From Limnoperna fortunei (Eukaryota; Mollusca; Bivalvia; Mytilida; Modiolidae): a DNA stretch of 64,000 bases. The notes below the pieces were generated by a model that was not told where the DNA came from, ran no database searches, and worked only from the letters and a program-made list of their open reading frames with translations. The translations under genes were made by a program, and so were the position numbers. Each line of letters starts with the position of its first letter. The stretch's first letter is position 1. Shown here one piece after another: positions 11,598-23,290 of this stretch. The DNA lies in the NCBI GenBank assembly GCA_944474755.1, contig OX104117.1, forward strand, positions 76,236,926 to 76,300,925, given 5' to 3'.

Positions 11598-13174
11598 TAA
11601 TTATATACAATTATACTATAGATCATTTTATTTCATTATTGCCATAAAGGGAGAAGCAAGCAAGAGACTCCTGTCACTATTGGGGATGATACTAATGTCA
11701 CACCTGTACATTTTCTGGAACACAGAGTTTGAAGAGTAGACTTTCAATGTAGGCAGTGCTCAACTGCTATTTTAGTTGACAAAGATTGAAAGTTTTCATG
11801 CTAAAGGTCAGGTACTCCAGCATCCTCCTCCAAAAAAACTGTACGCAATGAGATAGTTTCTTCTTGAAAAACTTATTTTTCACCCATGGACTTACAATCC
11901 AAAGAAAGACAAAAGTTTTGAAATATAAAAATTACACTTTGCATTTGTAAGCCATTTAGAACAGAAAAATAAAAACAGTTTAAATTCAGTGGTTAAAATT
12001 AGCATTGTACTGATGGACCACAACTGATATATCTCCCAGTGACCTGGTAACTTTGTGGAAGTTTTAGGAAAAATTGTCTTGTAAATTTTCTTGTAGATTA
12101 ATGTTTTTAAGCATAACATAGCAACAACGGCTGATTAATGATCAGTTATTAACTGTGAGCCTGGTTAAACTATCTCTGTACATTGCACTTGGTTTAGAAT
12201 GTCAAGTACAAACTAGATCAGTCTCAGAAATGGAATCCATCTCTGTGGGTCCAGCTGACCTTGAGGTCAAGGTGTAAGGTTATCAACCATGGTATGCGAC
12301 ACATTGCCTTGATATTACCTACATGAAACCACATACCATATATCAAAAGCCTACCTCAAAAGATAAAAAAGTTATATTAATGATCAGTTAAACTTTCTCT
12401 GAACATTTCACTTGGTTTAGAACAATAAAAATAAAAATAGAAACCTCAAAATAAAGCTTGGTCACTGGCTTCTAATTCATTACATGTATTTTTGTCTTTC
12501 AGTGCTCACTTATTCAGTTGCCTTGATTACAGTAATGTATTTATTGGGACATTTTTGGAAAAATTTTGAATGGTATTGTTTAACTTGATAGCAATATTAT
12601 AATGTTGTTAAAAACTACTACTTTCTAATAATTTTGTTTAAAAAATGTGCATCGCACAATTTGGATTCTTTTGGATAACTGTGGTGGCCCATAACAGGGC
12701 CAAATTGACATATTGTTCATCATTTGTCTCGTCTGCCGTCAAACTGTGGCCGTTTATTCAGTTCAACAATCAGTTTCAGTGTAAGTATTCCTAACTTTAT
12801 ATATGCGTTGGTTCTGCAAGCAAGTAACTATAATTCCAGGATTGATAATTCTGTGTCTTGCTTCTGAAAACTATACTTTTAAGATTTAACAATAAAAATC
12901 ATAACATTATTAATAAAATGTACAAGCTGAACAAGAGCTATTTCTTAAAAGAACACAATTTTTCCTTTTAATTATATCAAAATACAAATAGAACATAACA
13001 TTGTGTGAAAATTATTAAGGTACAGTACAGTAGTACCAGCCTTTTTACTTTTTTTGTGTGAACAGGGACAGTGGTACTCAAAGTGAAAATATTGGTTGTC
13101 TGCATGATGCAAGCTAAATGGCAGGAACTACTTGCTAACTATACTAGACTGGTTAGACTTATAATTCACTTGCT
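11598..13174. other. Non-coding stretch, nothing recognised
   Basis: AT-rich DNA with scattered short open frames (11551-11739, 11892-12119, 13071-13277) that resemble no known family. A palindromic GACCTTGAGGTCAAGG lies near 12250. No gene called. Confidence 0.45.
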
Positions 13175-13291
13175 TAATCTAATTAAAATTAAATCTTTCA
13201 CTTGCTCCCCCTTTTTGTTATTGGTCGCTACAAAGACCAATCTAACAAAAAGAGGGGAGGCGGTCAGAAAGATTTAACTTTAATTAGATTG
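13175..13291. mobile_element. Fold-back element, about 117 bp
   Basis: AATCTAATTAAAATTAAATC at the left pairs with GATTTAACTTTAATTAGATT at the right. The stem continues through CTCCCCCTTTTTGTTATTGGTC against GACCAATCTAACAAAAAGAG. The whole unit folds into one imperfect hairpin with a short loop near 13230-13240. Confidence 0.7.
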
Positions 13292-13855
13292 TCATTTTTT
13301 ATTGTGGCTGTTAAAATTCCGTTAAATGCGAAGATCAGAAAAGAGACGCGCAAAGCGTTATTTTCCCATTACGCAGAGACGAGCAGCGAGAGCGACTGGA
13401 AATGCAACGTCAATGCGCAGTCTGTTTAAATTAAGTTGGAAACGTGCACAAATTGTGCAATCATAATGTAAGAAATAAACACTTACAATCAACAAGATTG
13501 GGTTTGTTTTTTATGAGCCAGGATCAGCAGACGAACTTACACGGCAGACGGTCACAAGTCGTGACAGCAAATATCAAGTCACGTCAATTATCTCAACTAT
13601 CGTCAGAATCCATGTTAGCAAAGTTGACGAAAAATAATTCACGTAAACTATCGTTGCACGTTTTTTGCATAACATCAAAAAATGAAATACTTTGGTTAAA
13701 GAATAAATGTTTTATAAATGTAACATTTTAAAAAAACATATTTCGTCTGTATTTTCTTCTCCTGTCGAGTTTTGCATTTATTTTATGTAGTTGCGATACA
13801 CTAAGTTCAAAGGTATCGAGAAGTCGAGTTAAAACTGATCTAAGAATATATCCAC
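13292..13855. other. Non-coding stretch, nothing recognised
   Basis: The open frame at 13444-13731 has no recognisable motif and no splice or promoter context. Nothing else supported. Confidence 0.4.
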
Positions 13856-14153
13856 TAAGGGACAGACCATTTAACTTGAAGGGGGGGGGGGCCTTGGTTT
13901 TTTGTTTTGGTCAGAAAATTTTTTTTCGCGCAAAGCGCGGACAAAATATTTATTTTTTGAAGGCGTCGCGACAGAATATTTTTTTCATTATTAGCATTAG
14001 TTTATATAGCCGAAATCCTTCTTCAGAATATTTTTTTTCTTACCCTCTGCTTCCAAAATATTTTTTTTCATCCAAAATCATTTTCAGAATATTTTTTAGG
14101 AAAAAACCAAGGCCCCCCCCCCCCCCCCTGCAAGTTAAATGGTCGGTCCCTAA
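13856..14153. mobile_element. MITE with inverted repeats and poly-G/poly-C arms
   Basis: The left end TAAGGGACAGACCATTTAAC TTG plus a G run plus CCTTGG is the inverse of the right end (CCAAGG, C run, CAAGTTAAATGG, TCGGTCCCTAA), about 45-50 bp with few mismatches. The centre is a degenerate repeat of AGAATATTTTTTTTC. There is no transposase, so it is non-autonomous. Confidence 0.75.
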
Positions 14154-14959
14154 ACAGAAAAAAAACACTATAAAAGGAAAAACATTTGAAGTTGTGTTCA
14201 GTTATTTTCGGTTACGAAATTTAAATTCTTGGAACCTAGAAACTGTTTTGTTGCAAAATTTTCTCCTACTACGGAGATTTTTGCGATTTGTGTAGAAATT
14301 GGAGATTAAAATTGCAAACTTCCGATTGCGAGTATTTTTTAAACTTCTATAGTCTATAGGATACCTCTACCATTAATTTAGCAAGCTATCGCTCGCTATA
14401 ATCATCCACTACGTTTGTCTATTTATTTTGAACAAATGAACATTTTAAACATTTGTTTATGCAGTCTGGATACATTTTGACGTATTTGTGTTATCAATGA
14501 ACTTGTAACGCAGGAATGCAGATTTGCCTGGAAGATTGTTGATTGTTTTTTTACAATTAAGTACTGTCCACATTGACTTGCCCGTGGGATATTAGTTTAT
14601 CACTTTTTTCTTGCGTTTAAATGTGTAATAAGTTGTAACAAGCAGTGAATTTGTTTTGTATACTAATAAAGAAGTGCAATAGAGGTTAGTCATAGTCTAT
14701 GACCTGCAGCTAAAACACTGTAACGTAACAGTTACGTATACATTTGCTACACATTGTGAATGTGATTTTGATCCACAGATTGACCATATTTATAATTTAA
14801 TCAACGGTTTATTGTTCCTAAATAAAAACAGTGCTGGTTTTAATTTGTAGATGCATATTAAATGCAATCTGTAGTGGAAAAAACATTTTCTTCCGAGAAT
14901 TTCCGTACTCTTTGATCTGAAATAGAAGTGAACAAGTTGCCAAACAACTGACTAAACAT
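14154..14959. other. Non-coding stretch, nothing recognised
   Basis: No open frame, RNA gene or repeat with clear boundaries. Confidence 0.4.
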
Positions 14960-15200
14960 TGTGATCTGTCTATAATTCATTGGGTCCATTCTGCCTCCTT
15001 CTTCTTATCAAACGGTTTATTGTTCCTAACCGCCATGAGTTAGGAATTTTTCTTATGACATTTATCAAGTTAAATAGTTTTTCAAATATTTCTTTAAATT
15101 TATGCATTGGCGACTTTATATATTCATTAACAATCTTGTCATCTGAACATGCATAATCATTGTTAAACTTTCTTAACAAATTTCATTTGTTGTTATTGGG
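14960..15200 (-). pseudogene. LINE reverse transcriptase fragment
   Basis: The minus frame 15179-14970 reads ACSDDKIVNEYIKS, IFEKLFNLIN and IPNSWRLGTI. This is the same RT block that was tandemly amplified at 6851-9112 (compare IDNIVNEYLK, KLFNAVLNTGIIP and SWTLGI). It is short and truncated at both ends. Confidence 0.65.
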
Positions 15201-15801
15201 CTATTTAGATGACCATTTTGTTCAATACTATACGCTGCATTGTAATGCTCAATGTTTATATTTATATCTCTATATTCATCTTTAGTGTCCGGTTTATAAT
15301 TTCAAAGAAAATGGCAAGGTTTCAAAATCAATATTTGGTTGTTCCCTTTAGTATTTTCCAACACTCTTTTGGTTTCAGTACTTCAGTATTTTTAAAATGT
15401 ACTTGTTCTAGACTATATTTTAATTTTTTTATGTATATATTTCATTTATGTATTCTTTTTTTCTGCAATAATTGCCAGATTTTAAAGATATACAAACATA
15501 TTTTCAACTATAGCATTTACATGAGCTTGATATTCCCAAATTTCGGATGTAAATAAAATCCAATAAATTCATTTTTTTCCCACTTATTTATTTTCTCAGA
15601 TTCAGATTGAACGAGATCCCACAATTTATAGAAAGAATGTAAGTATATTGCTGATCAGCATGGTTGTTGGCTATACCTTAATTATAGTAGTTACAAATTG
15701 TGACACTGTGTTTAAAATATTGGTATTTAATCTTTTACTGTATGTTAAATACACGTGTCATCAGCGAATAGACGGTCTTAACCTTATTTGTCTGTAATAT
15801 G
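15201..15801. other. Non-coding stretch, nothing recognised
   Basis: The open frame 15209-15556 is rich in F, I, Y and S and has no motif. It is probably AT-rich chance coding. Confidence 0.4.
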
Positions 15802-15901
15802 GCAGTATATGGACCGGTTGTTGGCCCCAAAAATTTATATGGACCCAAGCGCATCTGAGGTCCATATATTTTTGGGGGCCACAAACCGGTCCATATACTG
15901 C
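15802..15901. mobile_element. Palindromic fold-back element, 100 bp
   Basis: GCAGTATATGGACCGGTT at the left and AACCGGTCCATATACTGC-like sequence at the right are inverted. The pairing continues through GGCCCCAAAAAT against ATTTTTGGGGGCC and TATATGGACC against GGTCCATATA. The central loop is about 12 nt. Confidence 0.8.
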
Positions 15902-15976
15902 ATTTGACCCGAAGTGTAATGAACTATTTGTTATATTTTACTTTTTGTAAGCTTAAGTGCTATGCTTGCTTATTTT

Positions 15977-15993
15977 CAATCAATCAATCAATT

Positions 15994-16045
<52 letters not shown>
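15977..16045 (+). repeat. (CAAT)n microsatellite
   Basis: About 17 CAAT units with one TTAAT interruption. Similar CAAT tails end the retroposons at 16189 and 18262, so this may be the 3' tail of an otherwise decayed plus-strand retroposon. Confidence 0.9.
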
Positions 16046-16188
16046 TTCTTGTATACCATACTTAGAAAGTTTCTACAGTAAAGCTCTTATACAAACTCTG
16101 TTAAACGATTTGCTTATATCTGCAAAGATACTAATAATCATATGTTTTCATTCTATTGCAATTAGTCTGTGATATGATTCGATGAACA

Positions 16189-16533
16189 GGTTGATTGATT
16201 GATTGGATGTTTGCTTTACGTCCAGCGAGCAGTATTTCAGCTATATTCAGGACGAGAACAAGTTAATAAACGAAAAAAAGGGTGGGATGGGATAAAGGGA
16301 ACACAATTTAGACAGCCACTGGAAAAGTATGGAGTTTTGGGAAGGGGCGGAGAATGTAGCCTTTTGTAGAACGAATAATCGTACCCTCGCTTTTTTGGCT
16401 AGTTAATCCGACAAACCACAAAACTTAAATCGGATTATAACGGCAGTAAAATTCGGCATAAGCCTTTTGTAGCGGCTACAATGAGCCTGCTCTAAATGTA
16501 CAAAAGTAGTCTTTATCGTGCAAGGAGCGTGGC
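16189..16533 (-). mobile_element. Retroposon with (CAAT)n tail, minus strand
   Basis: Read on the minus strand the 3' end is CGTCCTGAATATAGCTGAAA, TACTGCTCGCTGGACGTAAA, GCAAACATCC then CAAT repeats. Upstream, GTAGCCGCTACAAAAGGC and AATTGTGTTCCCTTTATCCC resemble the same parts of the plus-strand copy ending at 18633. Its 5' limit is hidden by the 39-bp minisatellite. Confidence 0.6.
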
Positions 16534-17928
16534 ACTCTATAGTTAGGCAGCAGAGACTCGTCCCGTTAAAAAGGTCTATAGTTAGACAGCAGAGACTTGT
16601 CCCGTCAAACATGTCTATAGTTAGACAGCAGAGACTTGTCCCGTCAAACAGGTCTATACATGTAGTTAGACAGCAGAGACTTGTCAAGTCAAACATGTCT
16701 ATAGGTAGACAGCAGAGACTTGTCCCGTCAAACAGGTCTATAGTTAGACGGCAGAGACTTGTTCGGTCAAACAGGTCTATAGTTAGACAGCAGAGACTTG
16801 TCCCGTCAAACAGGTCTATAGTTAGACGGCAGAGACTTGTCCGGTCAAACAGGTCTATAGTTAGACGGCAGAGACATTGTCCCGTCAAACAGGTCTATAG
16901 TTAGACAGCAGAGACTTGTCCCGTCAAACATGTCTATAGTTTGACAGCAGAGACTTGTACCGTCAAACAGGTCTATAATTAGACAGCAGAGACTTGTCCC
17001 TTCAAACAGGTCTATAGTTAGACAGCAGAGACTTGTCCCGTCAAACAGGTCTATAGTTAGACAGCAGAGACTTGTCCCGTCAAACAGGTCTATAGTTAGA
17101 CAGCAGAGACTTGTCCCGTCAAACAGGTCTATAGTTAGACAGCAGAGACTTGTCCCGTCAAACAGGTCTATAGTTAGACGGCAGAGACTTGTCCGGTCAA
17201 ACTGGTCTATAGTTAGACGGCAGAGACATTGTCCCGTCAAACAGGTCTATAGTTAGACAGCAGAGACATTGTCCCGTCAAACATGTCTATAGTTAGACAG
17301 CAGAGACTTGTTCCGTCAAACATGTCTATAGTTAAACAGCAGAGACTTGTCCCGTCAAACAGGTCTATGGTTAGACAGCAGAGTCTATAGTTAGACAGCA
17401 GAGACTTGTCCCGTCAAACAGGTCTATAGTTAGACAGCAGAGACTTGTCCGGTTAAACAGGTCTTAAGTTAGACAACAGAGACTTGTCCCGTCCGACATG
17501 TCTATAGTTAAACAGCAGAGACTTGTCCGGTTAAACAGGTCTATAGTTAGACAGCAGAGACTCTTGTCCCGTCAAACAGGTCTATAGTTAGACAGCAGAG
17601 ACTTGTCCCGTGAAACAGGTCTATAGTTAGACAGCAGAGTCTTGTCCGGTTAAACAGGTCTAAAGTTAGACAGCAGAGACTTGTCCCGTCCAACATGTCT
17701 ATAGTTAAACAGCAGAGACTTGTCCGGTTAAACAGGTCTATAGTTAGACAGCAGAGACTCTTGTCCCGTCAAACAGGTCTATAGTTAGACAGCAGAGACT
17801 TGTCCCGTCAAACAGGTCTAAAGTTAGACAGCAGAGACTTGTTCCTTCCAACATGTCTATAGTTAGACAGCAGAGACTTGTCCCGTCAAACAGGTCTATA
17901 GTTAGACTGCAGAGACTTGTCCGGATTG
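16534..17928. repeat. 39-bp minisatellite, about 35 units
   Basis: The consensus is GTCTATAGTTAGACAGCAGA then GACTTGTCCCGTCAAACAG (39 bp). Variant blocks (CAGCAG or CGGCAG; CCCGTC, CCGGTC or CCGGTT; AACAGG or AACATG) alternate, and a few units have small indels (16669, 16874, 17385). Because 39 is a multiple of 3 the array stays open in several frames (for example LFDGTSLCCLTID on the minus strand). Frame breaks and lack of flanking coding sequence argue against a protein. Confidence 0.93.
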
Positions 17929-18261
17929 TTGGATTTCTCCGTTGCATCTGATACCAGGTTACAATAACATCAATTCATTTCCAACCGTATTTTCCCAGTA
18001 GGTTTCAGTAACTTTTTGTTTCATTTGTAAGTATAGTCTCCCCTTTTATAACCCAGACGGTGTCAAGAACATGCTAAAATGTATTCTTTTTACACTAGCC
18101 ACCATGGAAGTTCCGTCGTGATCACTTAATTGCTCTTTCGATCAATATTGTATCAACAACTACAGTATTGAATCTGTGATCATTGTTGGATCTAGTAGTG
18201 AAGTTTTACAAGTTCGGGCTTCATAATATTTAGGTTTACTAATTATATTTACAAATCCGTC
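17929..18261. other. Short stretch between repeats
   Basis: No gene is supported. The minus-strand open frame 18160-18429 crosses the retroposon boundary at 18262 and is treated as unproven. Confidence 0.4.
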
Positions 18262-18633
18262 ACAGGGACCATACTTTAATGGTTTCCAGTACTCGGCCCA
18301 CAGGGCGGCCCAGCACGTCCCCAGGTTGCTGACAGGGGAGGCCCTCCCGTTGGGGGCTGTAAGGTCATAATACAAAAAGCCTGGTCGCGTACCATTGTCC
18401 GTGACGTGTTTGGAGAATGCTATGCCCATTTTGTAGATAGAATCTTTTTAGCCGCAACAAAAGGCTAAATGTATCGACCCTACCCAATGCACCATGCTTT
18501 TCCTATGGTAGTCGAAATTGTGTTGCAGTTGTTCCATCCCTTTCTCCGTTGATGTATTGTGTAACATGTTCTCGTCCTGATTATAACTTAAATACTGCTC
18601 GTTGGTGTGAAGCAATCATCCAATCAATCAATC
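18262..18633 (+). mobile_element. Retroposon with (CAAT)n tail and 11-bp target duplication
   Basis: Flanked by ACAAATCCGTC at 18251-18261 and again at 18634-18644. The 3' end is TTCTCGTCCTGATTATAACT, TAAATACTGCTCGTTGGTG, GAAGCAATCATCC then CAAT repeats, the same tail as the minus copy at 16189. The 5' half is GC-rich (GGCGGCCCAGCACGTCCCCA) and matches no tRNA-like head. The duplication supports insertion by target-primed reverse transcription. Confidence 0.65.
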
Positions 18634-18689
18634 ACAAATCCGTCGATTACAAAGATATCTTGAATAGATTGGGTAGAATTATCTAGTTT

Positions 18690-18880
18690 ATCTACATTCA
18701 CAATGCAAACTATTTACCGTTTTTTATTTAGATTCATAGTACAAATTATATTACCGCTTTTTACTAGTATTTAGATCTCCCCTGCAAATGAAAGTACCGT
18801 TTTTCATTTAGATCACCAATGCAAAGTAAGTTACCGCTTCTTTAGATCCCCGTGCAAACTATATTACCGTTTTCATCTTG
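18690..18880. repeat. Degenerate tandem repeat, about 45-50 bp
   Basis: Five loose units each contain a GCAAA(C/G)TA-like word, a TTACCGTTTTT or TTACCGCTTTTT word, and TTTAGATC. It is too diverged for exact boundaries. Confidence 0.5.
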
Positions 18881-19061
18881 TGTCTGCTTAATCGTCTGGT
18901 CAAAGTATTGTCAGAAATAAGTAATACAATGGTCTATAGTTATGTAATGATGAGACATTTTGCTGAAAAACTAATTCAGTTGTTTTATCAAGATCAGGAT
19001 AAGTTATTGACCGTTGCGAAAAGTAAATGTACACTTTGAAAGTTCAATGAAACATCATTTT

Positions 19062-19122
19062 CCCAAGTCAGGGGTTCTGAGTCATCATGGAGCGAACGCG
19101 GACTCAGAACCCCTGACTTGGG
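19062..19122. repeat. Perfect 22-bp hairpin
   Basis: CCCAAGTCAGGGGTTCTGAG TC at 19062-19083 is exactly reverse-complementary to 19101-19122, with a 17-nt loop. The stem is moderately GC-rich, unlike the surroundings. No coding or tRNA context. Confidence 0.9.
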
Positions 19123-20463
19123 AGGATGTGAAACATTACTCTTATTAATTTGGTCGTTAGTTTATACCTCATACATACATGTTTCCTCAGTATTGAATAC
19201 TTTTAAACGAATGAAGCAGCACACTGCAAATGATAGGATTTGTATTTGGATCATTTAGATGTTTATGATTGTTAAGAAAGTTTAATTCTATATCTATTCT
19301 TATATATTTATATTTTGGACAATGGAAAAAAATCCGTCTTCAGTTTTATTCAGGTGTAGGACCACCAAATACCGGGAACCAGTCCTGAGGTTGTAAAAGT
19401 AGTGCTATTAAAAATAGCTGCTCACTGTTATAATTATAACTTTTGAACCATAATAGATATTGGAACAAACTTGGTATTTTTGGAAAGCTGAATAATTTAG
19501 GAAACAAGAGGATAAAGTTGAACTGATGTGTACTAAAGATAAAATTATGTGAGTCATTGGATGACATGGACTATTTTGGGACTGAACTAGAAAGTGAAAG
19601 TAGATTTTTTCAGTGTGTTGACTTCCGGTTGGTCGTACGTTCTTATATGCCATGAAAGTGGTGCTGAAATTTTGAGAGAATACTTAGGGGTTACATGTTG
19701 TCATGGGATAGGAATATTTCTTTATTTGAAACAAGGTAAAATATTCAGAAATATTCAAAATCAACTAATTTTATATAGCCAAAGAGGCGATAAACAATGG
19801 TGGTCCTACCCTTTCATATTGCACATTTTACAAAGCCTATCATTTCTGTTAAATATTTGGGTTTTTTTTATATCTACCCCCTAAATCAGATTCTAGTAAG
19901 TCTAGAATATATTTAGCACTCATTTAACACTCATTTTAAATTTTTTAAAAATTGGTATTTAATAAATATGCATTGATGTCCTAGTCAGATTTTAATTTGC
20001 CGTATAAATAAATTCATTACTATCTGTTAAACAATTCAATTTTTCAAAAAAAATAATTTATCATTTCGATATTAAAGTGTTTTCTTTAAATTTGTGTCAT
20101 TTTATAATTATTTTGATCCTTAAAAGAACGTACATCTTGTATAAATGTAAACCGAGAATAAGTTCCTTTGGAGTGCTGTGATTTGGATTACAAGAAATCA
20201 ATAATATCATTGTTTGATCTAAATAGGTCTCAGTAAAAACACGTCAAATTCCTCAACAGTATTAGATATAATTTTCATTACATAACAATGAAAAATGAAC
20301 AAGTAACCGTCATTTGTGTCGGATGTGCCAGTTGCGCCTGGATTAGTTTCAACATCGCCTGATAATAATAATAAACCACAGAGCAACAAATTTACAGAAT
20401 TAACTCGATCTAAACCAAAACGAAAATGAACCGGTCAACGAAATAGTATATACTGTATTAATA
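19123..20463. other. Non-coding stretch, nothing recognised
   Basis: Open frames at 19346-19653 (-) and 19594-19884 (+) overlap on opposite strands and carry no family motif. No element boundary could be supported. Confidence 0.4.
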
Positions 20464-20783
20464 AAGTCTGGTAAGTGTTCCATAAAGCATGTTATTGATA
20501 AGTCTGGTAAGTGTTCCATAAATCATGTTATTGATAAGTCTGGTAAGTGTTCCATAAAGCATGTTATTGATAAGTCTGGTAAGTGTTCCATAAAGCATGT
20601 TATTGATAAGTCTGGTAAGTGTTCCATAAAGCATGTTATTGATAAGTCTGGTAAGTGTTCCATAAAGCATGTTATTGATAAGTCTGGTAAGTGTTCCATA
20701 AAGCATGTTATTGATAAGTCTGGTAAGTGTTCCATAAAGCATGTTATTGATAAGTCTGGTAAGTGTTCCATAAAGCATGTTAT
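20464..20783. repeat. 36-bp minisatellite, about 9 units
   Basis: The unit is AAGTCTGGTAAGTGTTCCAT then AAAGCATGTTATTGAT. Units are nearly identical (one AAATCATG variant near 20520), suggesting recent expansion. The minus-strand open frames over it are repeat artefacts. Confidence 0.95.
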
Positions 20784-20875
20784 CATATACTTAGTAATAA
20801 TATGTTTGTTTTTGCATATGTAAAACCGACAATGTCAGTCAACTCATATCACAAAGGGGTGTGATAATGATAAAA

Positions 20876-20918
20876 AGGGGTGTGATATGATCTGATATGG
20901 ATGTCATATCACACCCCT
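20876..20918. repeat. Hairpin with GTGTGATATGA arms
   Basis: AGGGGTGTGATATGA (20876-20890) pairs perfectly with TCATATCACACCCCT (20904-20918). The same GGGTGTGATATGA arm word occurs in the fold-back at 24820-24930, so the two share an origin. Confidence 0.8.
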
Positions 20919-21366
20919 AGGAATCCATATCACACCCTTCGCTGAGCTGACATGGATTTACAGTCTGCAGGAAAAAGACTATTTTAAAATTTATTATTTT
21001 TCTGTGTAGCAAATTTACATAACTGGATCCGTTTTGGGTAATCTTATATTATTAGGGGATTTTCCCCTTTATGTGTCGTCTGCTAAACAATTTAATCAAC
21101 GAGAACACAATGTTTGGAGATGAAGTGGACACATATTCTTTCATCGAAACTTAACAGAAAGATACCTCATGTATTATGGAATATGTATTAAGAATTGCAA
21201 AAGACGGTACGTATTTCGTATAATCAACTCCTCCAAAAAAAATTAAACATGTATCGAAGTTGTACACAGGCTATTATAGAATTGTTCAAGGATTATTTTC
21301 CTAATTTTTCAGACGTGGAACCTATTTATTTATCAGAACATTTGCAGAAGATGATTTAATATAATA

Positions 21367-21667
21367 ATATTTTAATTTCGTTTAAATAATCAATACATGA
21401 GCAAAGTTGGTTATTTAGTATAACCTAACTTGGTTTTTTCAGCACGTGACTGATTGTGACGTCATAATAAGATGTATTGATGACGTAGACTATACATGAA
21501 TTCTTCCGCAAACAGCAAGTGACGATACTAAAATAATGAATTGCACATATTATTTGATTACTTGTAAAATATTGTTCTTGTTACTTTATTTTTACTTGCG
21601 AAATACCAAGTTAGGTTATACGAAATACTTTGCTCATGTATTGAGTATTTAAAAGAAATTAAAATAT
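21367..21667. mobile_element. MITE with about 68-bp inverted repeats
   Basis: The left end ATATTTTAATTTCGTTTAAA, then CAATACATGAGCAAAG, then TATAACCTAACTTGG, is inverted at the right end (CCAAGTTAGGTTATA, CTTTGCTCATGTATTG, AAATTAAAATAT). Arms differ at a few positions and there is no coding capacity. The centre contains CACGTGACTG and GTGACGTCATAA. Confidence 0.8.
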
Positions 21668-21779
21668 ATGATAAGAAGGTTATTCGATAATATAAAAAAT
21701 TACTTACTATAGAGTAGCAAAATAATAATTAAAAGTATTAGAAAGCCAATTTAAAGAGACAAGGTGTGCTTCTAAGCAT

Positions 21780-23290
21780 ACAAATTTGGTATCTAGATTT
21801 TTTAATATTACAAAGGAGTTAGACAAGGAGACAGTATTAGTCCTACGCTATTTAATATTTTTATAAATGACTTAATTGATATATTTACTGAAGATGGTTG
21901 CTCACCAGTCTCACTCCTAGAAAGTAAACTTGGATGTCTGCAATTTGCAGATGACCTGATTTTGATATCTGAAGACAAATCAGGTATTCAAAAAAGTTTA
22001 AACAACTTATCTAATTACTGCAATAAATGGCAATTAACTGTGAATGTAAAGAAAACCAAAACAATGATTATACAAAATAAACCAAGAAAATTATTGAATC
22101 TTTTGCAGAATATAATCAACAAAAACTTGAAAACGTTAAGGAATATAAATTTCTGGGATGCCTTATAGTAAACAATGGCAATTTGGCCAAATTGTACATT
22201 AGATTTAGCTAAGAAAGCGAAAAAGGTACTTTTTGCAATAAAATCATATACCTCAACTTATGGTATATTACCTGTAAAAGTTTCATGTAATATGTTTAAG
22301 CAGTTTGTTCAGCCTATTGTGACATATAATGCTGAAATCTGTTTCATGGATAGTTATCTTCCCTTGTACAGAGCTCTAGCTCGAGGGCAAAAAATAGATA
22401 TCCTATCTTTCATAGATAAAACCCCAGTCGAAAAAGTATATCTCAATTTTATAAAAACTACTCTGGGTGTAAAAATATGCACCATATATTGTGTTTCAAG
22501 GGCAGAACTAGAAGCTCTCCCTGTTGAAAGCTTTATAAAAAGCCAAGCTTTAGTCTATCTTTCTGGACTACATAATGAAAATTTAAATCCTCCATGCCAA
22601 GAATATAGTACTCCTGAAAGTTAAGAGCTCCCGAAGAGCTTGTTACACGGTTGATTTCATCGAGAGATTACAGTGCCATACTTTGTAAATGTATCTGACT
22701 CCGTTGACCACATAAATTTATTAGCAGATAGTTAAACAATCATGAGGACCCCAGGTGGTCAGGGGAAGGTTTAATCGTATATTGTTGACATGTTTAAAGG
22801 AGGCATTTGAATTGACAAAACAATTACATTCAGAAAAAGTGTTTTCCTGGTATTCCTTTGTTTCAAATATCTAGTATGAAATAAACTCTAACATTGAACA
22901 GTTTACAGAATGTAAAACTGCCAAACAATCAAAGCACTTAGAACTGAAATAAAAAATAAAATCAACTTCTATTATGAAAATTTAATTCAAAATAAGACTG
23001 AAAATCTTACAATTAATAATAAATATTAATTGTATAAATTTTTGAAATCAAAAACTGGAACACAGAAATTTTATCTTTCAAATCCAAACTATGAAATAAG
23101 AAAACTTTTTTCAAAATTTAGACTTTGATCACTTTCTTAACATAGAAACGGGTAGATATAAAAAGTTGAAAGAGATAAACGAGTTTGTTTAAAATGCAAT
23201 TTGAGTGTCATTTCCTTTTTCATTGTAAAATTTATGTATCTATCAGATCTCAATTGATCAACTATTTATATAATAAATATAATGATTTTT
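21780..23290 (+). pseudogene. LINE ORF2 remnant: RT and C-terminal region
   Basis: The translation near 21815 gives RQGDSISPTLFNIFINDL, then LQFADDLILISEDKSGIQ (catalytic FADD box intact) and LTVNVKKTKTMIIQ. The frame at 22175-22624 contains the downstream thumb region. Around 23105-23280 pieces of ETGRYKK, CLKCNLSV and FLFHCK show the C-terminal Cys-His region. Frameshifts and stops are frequent. The 146-bp-repeat element at 23291 splits it, and the 3' end resumes at 24558. Confidence 0.65.

Noticed and set aside
16403..17240. Cys-rich repeat frames on both strands over the 39-bp minisatellite
   Set aside because: Unit length divisible by three keeps several frames open; indels break every one and no start context or conserved ends exist.
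18160..18429. Minus-strand 89-residue frame with several Cys and Trp residues
   Set aside because: It looks protein-like in part, but crosses the retroposon boundary and target duplication at 18251-18262 and matches no family I know.
20458..20786. Repeat frames over the 36-bp minisatellite
   Set aside because: Artefact of a unit length divisible by three.
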